Source: Gracilibacteraceae bacterium (GTDB lineage: Bacteria; Bacillota; Desulfitobacteriia; Desulfitobacteriales; Syntrophobotulaceae). From it: 10,196 nucleotides of DNA. Below, in pieces: positions 1-6,269 of this stretch. Each line of letters opens with the position of its first letter. Position 1 is the stretch's first letter. A program made the position numbers and the translations under genes. The stretch spans positions 1 through 10,196 of the forward strand of contig JAISEW010000067.1 in the NCBI GenBank assembly GCA_031263945.1, written 5' to 3'. A model generated the notes under the pieces. That model saw nothing but the letters and a program-made list of their open reading frames with translations, ran no database searches and was not told the origin of the DNA.

Positions 1-47
1 CTCAAACGGATCCGCTGCGGCAAATCACTAACGATCTTGTACTTCAA
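1..47 (-). CDS. N-terminal fragment of a probable heavy-metal P-type ATPase (HMA-like start)
   Basis: Only the first 15 codons lie in the window, from a TTG at 47 to the left edge. They read MKYKIVSDLPQRIRL. The pattern K-[YF]-x-[IV]-x-[DE]-[LI]-P-x-R-I-R-[LF] is what I know from the N-terminal HMA-like domain of many Bacillota heavy-metal-translocating P-type ATPases, where the usual form is PGRIR; here the Gly is Gln. The start follows the stop of the upstream small membrane protein by 12 bases, and a GAGAGG-like ribosome site sits at the junction, so the two genes are probably co-transcribed. The neighbour supports the call, because small proteins of that type are known partners of metal P-type ATPases. 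The substrate cannot be told. With so few residues the family assignment is an inference from start motif plus context. Confidence 0.45.
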   Translation of the reverse strand, partial: MKYKIVSDLPQRIRL

Positions 48-59
48 AACATACGCCTC

Positions 60-308
60 TCAGGAATCGCCGTCCTTTTCCTCCGCGTCCGCGCTCTGTC
101 TGGCTTCGCTGTAAATGTCCTGCGCCTCCTCTTTCATGGATTCAAGCGCCGTCATCACATCGTCCTGCAATTTAAGGCCGCCGGCCATGATTTGGACGGC
201 CGCCTTGCGAACCTGTTTGCTTTTCAGCAGTTTGCCGCCGATGATCGCGGCTGCGCCGCCGCCGATAAAAGAAATCACTCTTGGGTTTATCAGGAATTTA
301 ATAAACAT
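60..308 (-). CDS. Small single-span membrane protein, DUF6110/DUF1490 (PacL-like) type, probable metal-pump partner
   Basis: An 82-residue protein. Residues about 12-26 form one short hydrophobic, glycine-rich segment (GGGAAAIIGG) that can pack against other helices. A basic patch follows (KLLKSKQVRK), then an amphipathic helix to about residue 70 and an acidic tail (ADAEEKDGDS). This architecture matches DUF6110 proteins of Bacillota and resembles mycobacterial DUF1490/PacL proteins, which scaffold metal-exporting P-type ATPases in the membrane. That is a resemblance of layout and local sequence, not a computed match. The ATG at 308 has an ideal AGGAGGG at 315-321, six bases upstream. The gene has its own consensus promoter at 381-409 and is followed at once by the ATPase-like start at 47. 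The acidic tail could bind a metal ion, though it lacks the His-containing end of PacL1. The likely role is stabilising or feeding the downstream pump. Confidence 0.7.
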   Translation of the reverse strand: MFIKFLINPRVISFIGGGAAAIIGGKLLKSKQVRKAAVQIMAGGLKLQDDVMTALESMKEEAQDIYSEARQSADAEEKDGDS

Positions 309-380
309 AAATCACCCTCCTAATTTTCGATGGATCCACCGCGCCGAAACCGCGCGCGACCACAATGTAACTCGTTCTGA

Positions 381-409
381 ATTATAGCTGAAAATCCATA
401 ACCTGTCAA
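381..409 (-). promoter_or_regulatory. Consensus sigma-A promoter for the PacL-like/ATPase pair
   Basis: Read on the minus strand, TTGACA (404-409) and TATAAT (381-386) are both perfect consensus hexamers separated by exactly 17 bases. Transcription would start near 374, giving a leader of about 65 bases that ends in the strong ribosome site at 315-321. The leader holds a GC-rich stretch at about 340-360 that could fold, and the palindrome TGGATCCA at 331-338. A full-consensus promoter suggests high basal strength, so a repressor would be expected if the pump is metal-inducible. I see no convincing operator. Confidence 0.8.
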
Positions 410-410
410 G

Positions 411-487
411 CAAGGTTCCATCCGTCAAGGCTCCATCCGTCATTCCAAGCCTCTCCCAGGCCCCAGGCTTGTCCCGGCTTGTCCCGG
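411..487. repeat. Short tandem direct repeats in the addB downstream spacer
   Basis: Two tandem duplications lie here. The 15-mer CAAGGYTCCATCCGT occurs at 411-425 and 426-440 with one mismatch, and the 10-mer CTTGTCCCGG occurs at 468-477 and 478-487 with none. Between them, CAAGCCT (446-452) and AGGCTTG (465-471) form a 7-bp inverted repeat with a 12-base loop. The text CGTCATTCC ... CTTGTCCCGGAATCC recalls the palindromic unit at 3910-3940, so this may be a decayed, internally duplicated copy of that element. The hairpin is in the right place to end the addB transcript, but no T-tract follows it. Confidence 0.55.
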
Positions 488-496
488 AATCCAAAA

Positions 497-3400
497 TCAA
501 TCCTTCCCGGGCCCCTCCCTGTCCCAGAGTCCCCATATCTCCTGAATTTTCAGTTTGGCAAGCCAGTTGTACTCATACTCCGGTAAATATGAGTCGAAAT
601 GGCATACGTCCCCATAGCCGCAAAAAGCGCAGGCGGTGTTTTCCCTCAATTTATAAGGCATTATCCGCACGTCCCCGGCCAGCAGATTTTCCTCGCCGGC
701 GAGCAGCAAGCGCCGCAAATGCCGGCGCATAGCCGTCATCTGCCCGGCGGTCAGCAGGCTTGGTCCCCGGGAACCGCTTTCCCCGCGGCCGAAACTGATA
801 TTCAGCAGTTCGGAATATCCGGCGGCGATATTCTTATCCATAGCCGCCAGCACCGCCCCGTTATCCAGCAGCATCCCGCTGGGCGGGGTTTTCCGTTTCT
901 TGCGGCTGGCCGCCTCCGCCGCCGCCAGCGGGCCGTTATCCGAGGAGACATCCGGTTCCCTCACTGGAAAATAAAGGAACCCCGCCGGCTTGACGTCGCC
1001 CCCCGCCGCGAAACGCAAGGCCGCTTCCATATAGAGCGGCAGCTGCAAACTGAGGCCGTAATGGAACTGTTCCGGAGAAAATCCGGTGCGCCCGGATTTA
1101 TAGTCGATAACGCGCAAATAGTTATCCGAGCCTACGCGAGCCAGATCGATCCGGTCTATCTGGCCGCCGACGCCAAAATTACCGGTCTTTCCCGCCGCGA
1201 GGGGCGGCCAGGCGGCGCCGGCGCCAAAACTCTTTTCAAAAGCCCAGGGCAGAAAAGAGCCCGCCCGAAGATGCTCGCCCAGCAAGGCCGCCACATAGAG
1301 CAAAATCTCCCGGATCCGTTCCGCCCGCCCCCAATTGCGGTTATTGCGCCGGAAAGCCTGATAGCGCGAATGCGCCGCCACCTGAGCGAACAAAGCGTCC
1401 ATCCGCTCCGCGCACCAGTCCGCGTCAACGGCCGCTCCGCGCCCGGCTTTTTCACTCAGCGCGCGGCCAAACTCCCAAAGCGCGTGATGATAAAGCTGCC
1501 CGGCTTCCGGACTGCCGGCCTCCGCCCGCGGCCGCTCCCGCAAACGGAGCCAGTCGCGGGCAAAATGCTCAAACGGGCAGGCGGCATAACGTTCCAGCTC
1601 CGTGACGCTCACCTGCAGCCAATCTCCATACAGCGCCCGCCGGGTGACCGCGTCCAGGGCGGCCGTCTCGGGAATATTCCAGGCGCGGGCTGTCGCCACC
1701 CGCTTTTCCCGACCGGCAAAACTCTCATGCAATCCCGGAAAAATCTGTTTCAGACGGCCCAACAGAAAAGAAGGGGATTTTTCCCCGCCGCCGCCGTCGC
1801 TGAGCGGTCTGGTGACGTAGAGACGGGAGCGGGCTTTGCTCAAAGCGGCGTAGATGAAAAACATTTCCTCAAAATAACTGTCCCGGCTCCGCGGCAGCCA
1901 GGTGACGCCGGCCCCGCCCAGCGCCAGTCGATCCCGCTCGTCCAGAAAAGAGTCGTCCGCCTGTCTGGGCGGCAACGCGCCTTCGCTTGCCCCCAGCAAA
2001 AAGAGAGCGTCAACCTCCGGCAGACGCGAGCGTTCCAAGCTGCCGATCTGCACTTCGCGCCGGCGCGGCGGCACGACGCCGATACTGATGGCCGCCACGC
2101 CGGACTGGAGCATGGCGGCGCAGTCCGCGAGCGGCATGGTTTCATCGCCCAAGATGCTCACCAGTTCATCCAGCAGACGCATCAATTCCCGCCAGACCTG
2201 GGCGTGCAGCTGAACGTAAACATCGCCCGGCGCGCCTCCTTCCGTCCAGGTCTGCAAAGTCCGCGGCGCTCCCAGCCGGTCAAGGCAGTCATACAGCGCC
2301 TCGGTCAGGACCGTCACCCGGTAGTGCCCCGGCGTTTGTTCCGCGGCGCGGACGCGGGCGAAAAAAGGCGTAAGCATGTCTTTTACGGCGCCGGCCGCCG
2401 CCGCGACAGGCGCCGGCCCGCTAAGCTCCCTGACAGAAGCCCATTGCCAAGCTTCCACTCCCTGAGCCAGACAATGGTTTTCCAGCCGGTCGGCTTCATC
2501 GTCCCCCAGCGGGAAAAATCCGGTCTTGATCGCCGCAAACAAGGCTTCCTCCCGCCAGGGAGCGCGAGCCAACTCCAGCAAAGCCAAAACCAGCGCCACG
2601 AGCGGATGTCCGGTCATCCCGCGCTTGTGATCGGTGAAATACGGTATGCCGCAACGGCTGAACTCCTGTTCCAGCAGCGGCGAATACGTGCCCAAATCCC
2701 TTGTGGCCACCGCGATCCGCTCCCAGGGCGTATCCCCCGCCGCCAGCCGGAGGACGGCGGCGGCGGTGTATTCCGCTTCCCGGCGCGGATCTGCGGCGCA
2801 GCATATATTGACGGCCGCGGGCGGAAGTTCGGCGGCAAAAGGCTGCGTCGGATAACGAAAAAGATTTTGTTCCAAGTGAGCGAGCGCATCTGGGCCGGCG
2901 TCCCTTTCACTTTTCAGCGGCAGGGGCGTCAGCGGGCAGCCTGCTTCCGCCGCCATCTCTGCCAGCCGGTCGTAAGTGCGGGCTGATTTAGCGAAAATAT
3001 CTATTTCCGCGCCGGGCGCCGGATCAAAGGCTAAAGTCACAGTCATGTGACGGGCCGTTTTCAGCAAAGCCTTGAGCAAAGCTCTTTCCGGCCAGGAAAA
3101 CCCTGTGAATCCGTCCACCCAAACTTCCGCTTCCCGCAGAAAAGCGCAGTCTCCCAGCCCCGCCGCCGCTTCCGTCAGCAGATCCGCCATATCGCCTCCC
3201 GCCCGGCTCATCGCTGCGGCGTAACACTCGTAAATCAGAGCCAAGTCAGCCATTTTTTCCCGCACATCGCGCGCGGGCAGCCACGGGAGATCGCGCAGAT
3301 CGGCGGGAGTGACCCCCTCCGCTTTCAGCTCGGCGACGCTGCGGACAATTTTTGCCGCCATACCGGAACTGGCCGCGAGTGGACCCAACCGGCGCAGTTC

Positions 3401-3703
3401 CGTCCGGTGCTCCAGCATTATTTTTGTCACAAGCATGTGACTGCCGCTTTCAGTTAAACGCACTTTCTGGCTGCCGCCCGTCTCCGCGAGCACGCGGCGG
3501 GCCAGACGCTGAAAACTGAGGACCTGCACGCGCCACAGCCCGCCGAGGCTGTCCGCCAGTTCCTTTTCCAGGCGCAAAGTGGCTTGTTCGGGGACTATCA
3601 GCAAAAGAAGCGGCCCGTCCGGGTCCCGCCGCGCCTGTTCTCTTATTTCCGTCAGGCAGAGCCGGGTCTTGCCGCGCCCGGCCCGCCCGTAAACCACACG
3701 CAA
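497..3703 (-). CDS. addB: ATP-dependent helicase/deoxyribonuclease subunit B (AddB)
   Basis: A 1068-residue protein, slightly short of the roughly 1150-1200 residues usual in Bacillota. AddB pairs with AddA to resect double-strand DNA breaks up to a Chi site and prepare ends for RecA. A Walker A motif, GRAGRGKT, lies at residues 6-13. The C-terminal RecB-type nuclease domain shows GGQIDRID (Asp850, Asp853) and DYKSG (Asp867, Lys869). The Fe-S cluster that pins this domain is represented by Cys709 in AACPFEHF and by Cys1025-x2-Cys1028-x5-Cys1034, the same spacing as in Bacillus AddB. Both the ATP site and the nuclease site therefore look intact. The start is a TTG at 3703, with GAGGGAGG seven bases upstream (3711-3718) and Walker A in its expected N-terminal place. 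No addA adjoins it: the next minus-strand gene is the PacL-like protein with its own promoter, and the upstream neighbour is divergent. Confidence 0.95.
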   Translation of the reverse strand: MRVVYGRAGRGKTRLCLTEIREQARRDPDGPLLLLIVPEQATLRLEKELADSLGGLWRVQVLSFQRLARRVLAETGGSQKVRLTESGSHMLVTKIMLEHRTELRRLGPLAASSGMAAKIVRSVAELKAEGVTPADLRDLPWLPARDVREKMADLALIYECYAAAMSRAGGDMADLLTEAAAGLGDCAFLREAEVWVDGFTGFSWPERALLKALLKTARHMTVTLAFDPAPGAEIDIFAKSARTYDRLAEMAAEAGCPLTPLPLKSERDAGPDALAHLEQNLFRYPTQPFAAELPPAAVNICCAADPRREAEYTAAAVLRLAAGDTPWERIAVATRDLGTYSPLLEQEFSRCGIPYFTDHKRGMTGHPLVALVLALLELARAPWREEALFAAIKTGFFPLGDDEADRLENHCLAQGVEAWQWASVRELSGPAPVAAAAGAVKDMLTPFFARVRAAEQTPGHYRVTVLTEALYDCLDRLGAPRTLQTWTEGGAPGDVYVQLHAQVWRELMRLLDELVSILGDETMPLADCAAMLQSGVAAISIGVVPPRRREVQIGSLERSRLPEVDALFLLGASEGALPPRQADDSFLDERDRLALGGAGVTWLPRSRDSYFEEMFFIYAALSKARSRLYVTRPLSDGGGGEKSPSFLLGRLKQIFPGLHESFAGREKRVATARAWNIPETAALDAVTRRALYGDWLQVSVTELERYAACPFEHFARDWLRLRERPRAEAGSPEAGQLYHHALWEFGRALSEKAGRGAAVDADWCAERMDALFAQVAAHSRYQAFRRNNRNWGRAERIREILLYVAALLGEHLRAGSFLPWAFEKSFGAGAAWPPLAAGKTGNFGVGGQIDRIDLARVGSDNYLRVIDYKSGRTGFSPEQFHYGLSLQLPLYMEAALRFAAGGDVKPAGFLYFPVREPDVSSDNGPLAAAEAASRKKRKTPPSGMLLDNGAVLAAMDKNIAAGYSELLNISFGRGESGSRGPSLLTAGQMTAMRRHLRRLLLAGEENLLAGDVRIMPYKLRENTACAFCGYGDVCHFDSYLPEYEYNWLAKLKIQEIWGLWDREGPGKD

Positions 3704-3762
3704 AGCCGCCCCTCCCTCAGCCTTCCTCGGATCGACAAATCCTCAGCGGTTAATTTTTCTTA

Positions 3763-3791
3763 TTGTTTTCCGCCCGCTATAATAATATAAT
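3763..3791 (+). promoter_or_regulatory. Possible promoter for the 155-residue hypothetical gene
   Basis: TTGTTT (3763-3768) and TATAAT (3786-3791) are 17 bases apart. The -10 is perfect and the -35 matches three of six. If used, the leader of the gene at 3987 would be about 190 bases and would include the whole palindromic repeat at 3849-3966. It shares its -10 region with a minus-strand promoter. Confidence 0.4.
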
Positions 3792-3810
3792 AGTTGTGAC
3801 AAATACTCAA
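3782..3810 (-). promoter_or_regulatory. addB: Possible addB promoter
   Basis: Read on the minus strand, TTGAGT (3805-3810) and TATTAT (3782-3787) are 17 bases apart, matching four of six and five of six consensus positions. The leader to the TTG start of addB would be about 75 bases. The -10 box overlaps that of the plus-strand promoter, so the two transcripts would compete for polymerase. The run of A and T here offers several alternative -10 boxes, so the exact site is uncertain. Confidence 0.42.
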
Positions 3811-3848
3811 GGTTCGCAAAAATTTATTCATGCCGCCTGCGGCAAAGA

Positions 3849-3966
3849 TTACGGTTCAGAGCCGTCATTGCGAGCGAAGCGAAGCAGACCCCGCGTTTAC
3901 GCCCCAATCCCGTCATTCCGGACTTGTTCCGGAATGACGGCGGGGGAGACCGCCTCTGAACTGTAA
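3849..3966. repeat. 118-bp interspersed palindromic repeat element with imperfect terminal inverted repeats
   Basis: The ends TTACGGTTCAGAGCCG (3849-3864) and CGCCTCTGAACTGTAA (3951-3966) are inverted copies matching at 14 of 16 positions. Inside are GTCATTGCGAGCGAAGCGAAG, a word I recognise from dispersed intergenic repeats of several bacterial genomes, and a perfect hairpin at 3910-3940. No open reading frame of its own is credible. The size, inverted ends and intergenic position fit a MITE-like or REP-like element. It ends five bases before the ribosome-site region of the gene at 3987. Just outside, at 3831-3844, the small palindrome TGCCGCCTGCGGCA may belong to the same repeat. Whether other copies exist cannot be seen here. 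Confidence 0.6.
3910..3940. repeat. Perfect 13-bp stem-loop within the repeat element
   Basis: CCGTCATTCCGGA (3910-3922) and TCCGGAATGACGG (3928-3940) are exact inverted repeats around a 5-base loop. Neither strand has a T-run after the stem, so it is not a typical intrinsic terminator. It resembles the common palindromic unit of dispersed bacterial repeats. Confidence 0.75.
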
Positions 3967-3986
3967 CGCAAAGGGAGGGGATCTTT

Positions 3987-4454
3987 TTGTCTCATTCGGA
4001 AACGGAAAATGTCCTGCGGGCGCTGCTGGAACAGGTGATTGCGGAAAACAAGCCGCACCGCTGGCGGGATCAGCTCAAGCAGTACAACCCCTATGAGGAC
4101 ATCAACGGCGACTATTACCGCGATAACATCCGGGCACTGTCCGCACCGGAACTTGATCGCTTCAGTCAAACGCTGATCGAAGACGCCAACTATCGCAGCG
4201 AGGCGGAAAAGATTTTAGCCAACCTTCTGATCGACCCGGAAAAGTCCAAACAGATCAAAGGCGGCGGGTTTCTGGAAGGAGGGATATTCGGCATCAGCTA
4301 CCTGTTTTTGCTGCGCCGGACTTTTGCCGAATGGCAGGCGGCAAACAGCGTCCGCGCCGCAGAAACCGGCGCGGACGCTGAAATCTTTGACAATTTCATC
4401 CGCAACCTGAGCGCGAACGCCTGTCTGACCTCTATCCGGGGAACCGTGCCCTAA
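3987..4454 (+). CDS. Hypothetical protein, 155 residues, unknown function
   Basis: I do not recognise this protein. It begins with a TTG at 3987, preceded at six bases by a strong GGGAGGGG (3973-3980), and no in-frame ATG exists further in, so the start is well supported. It reads as a soluble, mostly helical, charged protein: an N-terminal helix rich in Glu and Leu, the stretch QLKQYNPYEDINGDYYRDN (about residues 31-49) rich in Tyr, Asn and Asp, then charged helices to about residue 90. A glycine-rich segment with FLEGGIFGISYLFLLRR (about residues 95-111) could touch a membrane or form a hydrophobic core, but is short for a membrane span. There is no signal peptide, and only one Cys (in NACLTS near the end). 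The gene stands alone between the divergent addB and the convergent hydrogenase, five bases from the latter's stop. A very stable inverted repeat lies inside its 3' half. No function is inferred. Confidence 0.75.
   Translation: MSHSETENVLRALLEQVIAENKPHRWRDQLKQYNPYEDINGDYYRDNIRALSAPELDRFSQTLIEDANYRSEAEKILANLLIDPEKSKQIKGGGFLEGGIFGISYLFLLRRTFAEWQAANSVRAAETGADAEIFDNFIRNLSANACLTSIRGTVP
4346..4380 (-). terminator. 14-bp perfect hairpin inside a gene, candidate terminator of the hydrogenase transcript
   Basis: CAGCGTCCGCGCCG (4346-4359) and CGGCGCGGACGCTG (4367-4380) are exact inverted repeats around a 7-base loop. The stem lies about 80 bases past the hydrogenase stop on the minus strand and is followed there only by a short TTT, so it is a weak match to an intrinsic terminator. 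The hydrogenase has just 5 bp before the opposing gene, so its terminator must lie within that gene. On the plus strand the stem sits inside the coding sequence, in codons for residues about 120-132. Confidence 0.35.
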
Positions 4455-4459
4455 CGTTT

Positions 4460-6019
4460 TCAGGCCGGATAAGCGGACGGCGGCAAGGCTTGCAGACGGT
4501 CCGCCTTGGAATGATAGGACGTGTGCAATAAATGATGGGCTTTTTCGCTTAAAGGCGCCCCAAGGAAACTGTCATAGATCGCGATGACTTCCGGGTTGTC
4601 ATGGCTGTTGCGCTTCACCGCCCGCCGGTCCATGCTATACAGGGTTTCGATACGGGCGAGACGCACCGCGTCTGAGGGCGGCGTCGCGGAGCGCGGTTGT
4701 CCGCCGCCGCTGATGCAGCCGCCCGGGCAGGCCATGATTTCAACAAAATTATAGGAGGCTTCCCCTGCTTTAACCCGGTCTATCAAGCGGCGGGCGTTGC
4801 CGAGACCGTGACATACGGCCACTTTGATCTCGCCGACTCCGGGAACGTCCAACGAAGCTTCTTTGATGCCATCCAGCCCGCGCACCGGCGCCAATTCCCA
4901 CAGGGTAGCCGGCGGCTGTTCGCCTGTAATATCATACCAGGCGGTGCGGACGGCCGCTTCCATGACGCCGCCCGTATTGCCGAAAATAATGCCGGCCCCG
5001 CTCGCGTCGCTGATCAGATCGTCGAATTTCTCCTCCGGCAAGTCGATCAGATTGATGTTCCGCGATTTCATCATTCTGGCCAGCTCGCGCGTCGTGATGA
5101 CCGCGTCCGTGTCCCGCAGGCCCGGGATCCCCGTCTCCGCGGCCGCGGAATTCATCTCTTCCCGGGCGCACTCGAATTTTTTTGCCGTACAAGGCATTAC
5201 CGCCACGGAAAAAATGCGGGCCGGGTCGATGCCTTTATTGGCGGCGTAATAAGTTTTAATCAACGGCCCCTGTATCCCCATCGGCGAACGGGTCGTGGAC
5301 AGGTTAGGCAGGATCTCCGGATAATAATATTCCGCGAACTTCACCCAGGCCGGGCAGCAGGAAGTAAACGTCAGCCGCGGCTCGCCCGGCGTCGTCAAGC
5401 GGTGTACGCATTCGGCCGCTTCCTCCATTATGGTCATATCCGCGCCCCAGTTCGTGTCGGAGACGATGTCCACGCCCAAACGGCGCAAGGCGGCCACCAT
5501 TTTACCCGCCACATTCGTCCCGATCGGCAAGCCAAACTCGTCGCCCAGCCCCACGCGCACGGAAGGCGCGGTTTGGACGACGACGATTTTGTCCGGATCA
5601 TTGATGGCCTCTATGAGTTTTGCCGTATCGTCAACTTCCGTGATGGCGCCCGACGGGCACCAATGCGTACATTGCCCGCAATGCACGCAGATCGGTTCCT
5701 CTTTGAGCGGAAGTTCATAGAAATCATATACAGTTTCAACATTTTTGCAAACTTCAATACATTGGCCGCACAGAATACATTTCTGATCGTCGCGCGTTAT
5801 GGACGGATTCGCGCTGTCTATGGCTATGCGGCCTTTTACCTGTACAGGCCAGCTTCCGGCCACATTATACTGACTGGGCATCCAGCCGGTCCCGCCTGCG
5901 GCCCGGTCGGCGGCGGGCGCTCCGCCACAGGCCGCCGCGCCCAGAGTTATACCCGCTAAACCGACGCCGCCCGCTATTTTTAGAAAAGAACGGCGCGAAA
6001 ATTTAATTTTTTCTTTCAC
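4460..6019 (-). CDS. hydA: Tat-exported single-chain [FeFe] hydrogenase
   Basis: A 519-residue enzyme for reversible H2 oxidation or production. Residues 8-14 are a twin-arginine signal (SRRSFLK), followed by a hydrophobic stretch to Ala30 and Cys31, so export in folded form with its cofactor is expected. Cys31 followed by a Gly/Ala-rich linker suggests a possible lipid anchor, although the lipobox (A-A-A-C) is not canonical. Two [4Fe-4S] ferredoxin motifs follow: Cys81, 84, 87, 91 and Cys111, 114, 117, 121. The H-cluster motifs are complete: TSCCPAW at 219-225 (Cys221 proton relay, Cys222 ligand), PCTAKKFE at 276-283 (Cys277), and MACPGGCISGGGQP at 429-442 (Cys431, Cys435). The C-terminus (about 467-505, FLGAPLSEKAHHLLHTSYHSK) is the small-subunit domain fused in one chain. 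The GTG start has GGGAGG nine bases upstream (6029-6034) and places the Tat motif correctly. No cytochrome, ferredoxin or HydEFG maturase gene is adjacent. Confidence 0.93.
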   Translation of the reverse strand: MKEKIKFSRRSFLKIAGGVGLAGITLGAAACGGAPAADRAAGGTGWMPSQYNVAGSWPVQVKGRIAIDSANPSITRDDQKCILCGQCIEVCKNVETVYDFYELPLKEEPICVHCGQCTHWCPSGAITEVDDTAKLIEAINDPDKIVVVQTAPSVRVGLGDEFGLPIGTNVAGKMVAALRRLGVDIVSDTNWGADMTIMEEAAECVHRLTTPGEPRLTFTSCCPAWVKFAEYYYPEILPNLSTTRSPMGIQGPLIKTYYAANKGIDPARIFSVAVMPCTAKKFECAREEMNSAAAETGIPGLRDTDAVITTRELARMMKSRNINLIDLPEEKFDDLISDASGAGIIFGNTGGVMEAAVRTAWYDITGEQPPATLWELAPVRGLDGIKEASLDVPGVGEIKVAVCHGLGNARRLIDRVKAGEASYNFVEIMACPGGCISGGGQPRSATPPSDAVRLARIETLYSMDRRAVKRNSHDNPEVIAIYDSFLGAPLSEKAHHLLHTSYHSKADRLQALPPSAYPA

Positions 6020-6093
6020 AACTATAAGCCTCCCTGCTCTTGAATATCAAAAATCACTCCTTCTAAAATTGACATTCCTTCTTCTTTATAATT

Positions 6094-6122
6094 ATTATAA
6101 ATTATCTTCCCCGTTTTGTATA
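6094..6122 (-). promoter_or_regulatory. Probable hydrogenase promoter
   Basis: Read on the minus strand, TATACA (6117-6122) and TATAAT (6094-6099) are 17 bases apart, matching four of six and six of six consensus positions. Transcription would begin near 6087, giving a leader of about 68 bases. That leader contains an extra ribosome-site-like AGAAGGAG near 6056-6063 that is out of frame with the GTG start. I see no clear FNR, Rex or CcpA box, though the AT-rich run makes weak ones hard to exclude. Confidence 0.5.
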
Positions 6123-6239
6123 CACCGGCGGAGAAAAATCGTTCGACAAAAAATCCAAGGTTTTGAAGCAGAACCTGGGTAAAATTGGATCGCCAGTAAA
6201 ATTCGGATTTTTGAAAGACGCCCCGCCCGCGAAAAATGC
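6123..6239. other. Divergent intergenic region with imperfect inverted and direct repeats
   Basis: Between the two outward promoters lie CCAAGGTT (6155-6162) and AACCTGGG (6172-6179), an inverted repeat with one mismatch and a 9-base loop, and GTAAAATT at 6179-6186 and 6196-6203, a direct repeat 17 bases apart, each followed by a GGAT. These could be sites for a regulator shared by the divergent genes, but nothing identifies one. I looked for the conserved core of a class I c-di-GMP riboswitch because of the HD-GYP gene and did not find it. Confidence 0.3.
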
Positions 6240-6269
6240 TTGTATTCTGGTCGTTATCTGGTGTATAAT
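6240..6269 (+). promoter_or_regulatory. Probable promoter of the HD-GYP/PHP/FtsK operon
   Basis: TATAAT at 6264-6269 is a perfect -10 preceded directly by TG. TTGTAT at 6240-6245 is an 18-base-spaced, weak -35 (three of six). The leader would be about 35 bases. The ribosome site before the ATG at 6311 is poor: only GCGGG lies some nine bases upstream. Confidence 0.45.

Noticed and set aside
599..2986. 795-codon open frame on the plus strand
   Set aside because: It lies wholly antisense to addB, whose domains and motifs are unmistakable. Its translation is rich in Arg, Gln, Pro and His, as expected from a mirrored GC-rich frame, and it has no recognisable motif.
3763..3966. 67-codon plus-strand open frame
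   Set aside because: It spans promoters and the palindromic repeat element and has no ribosome site or family resemblance.
4433..4471. TATCCGG/CCGGATA inverted repeat across the two convergent stops, considered as a bidirectional terminator
   Set aside because: The stem is only 7 bp with a 25-base loop and no flanking T-run, so it is too weak to call.
4697..5959. 420-codon open frame antisense to the hydrogenase
   Set aside because: The minus-strand hydrogenase is fully supported by its Fe-S and H-cluster motifs. This frame is its Arg-rich shadow and has no credible ribosome site.
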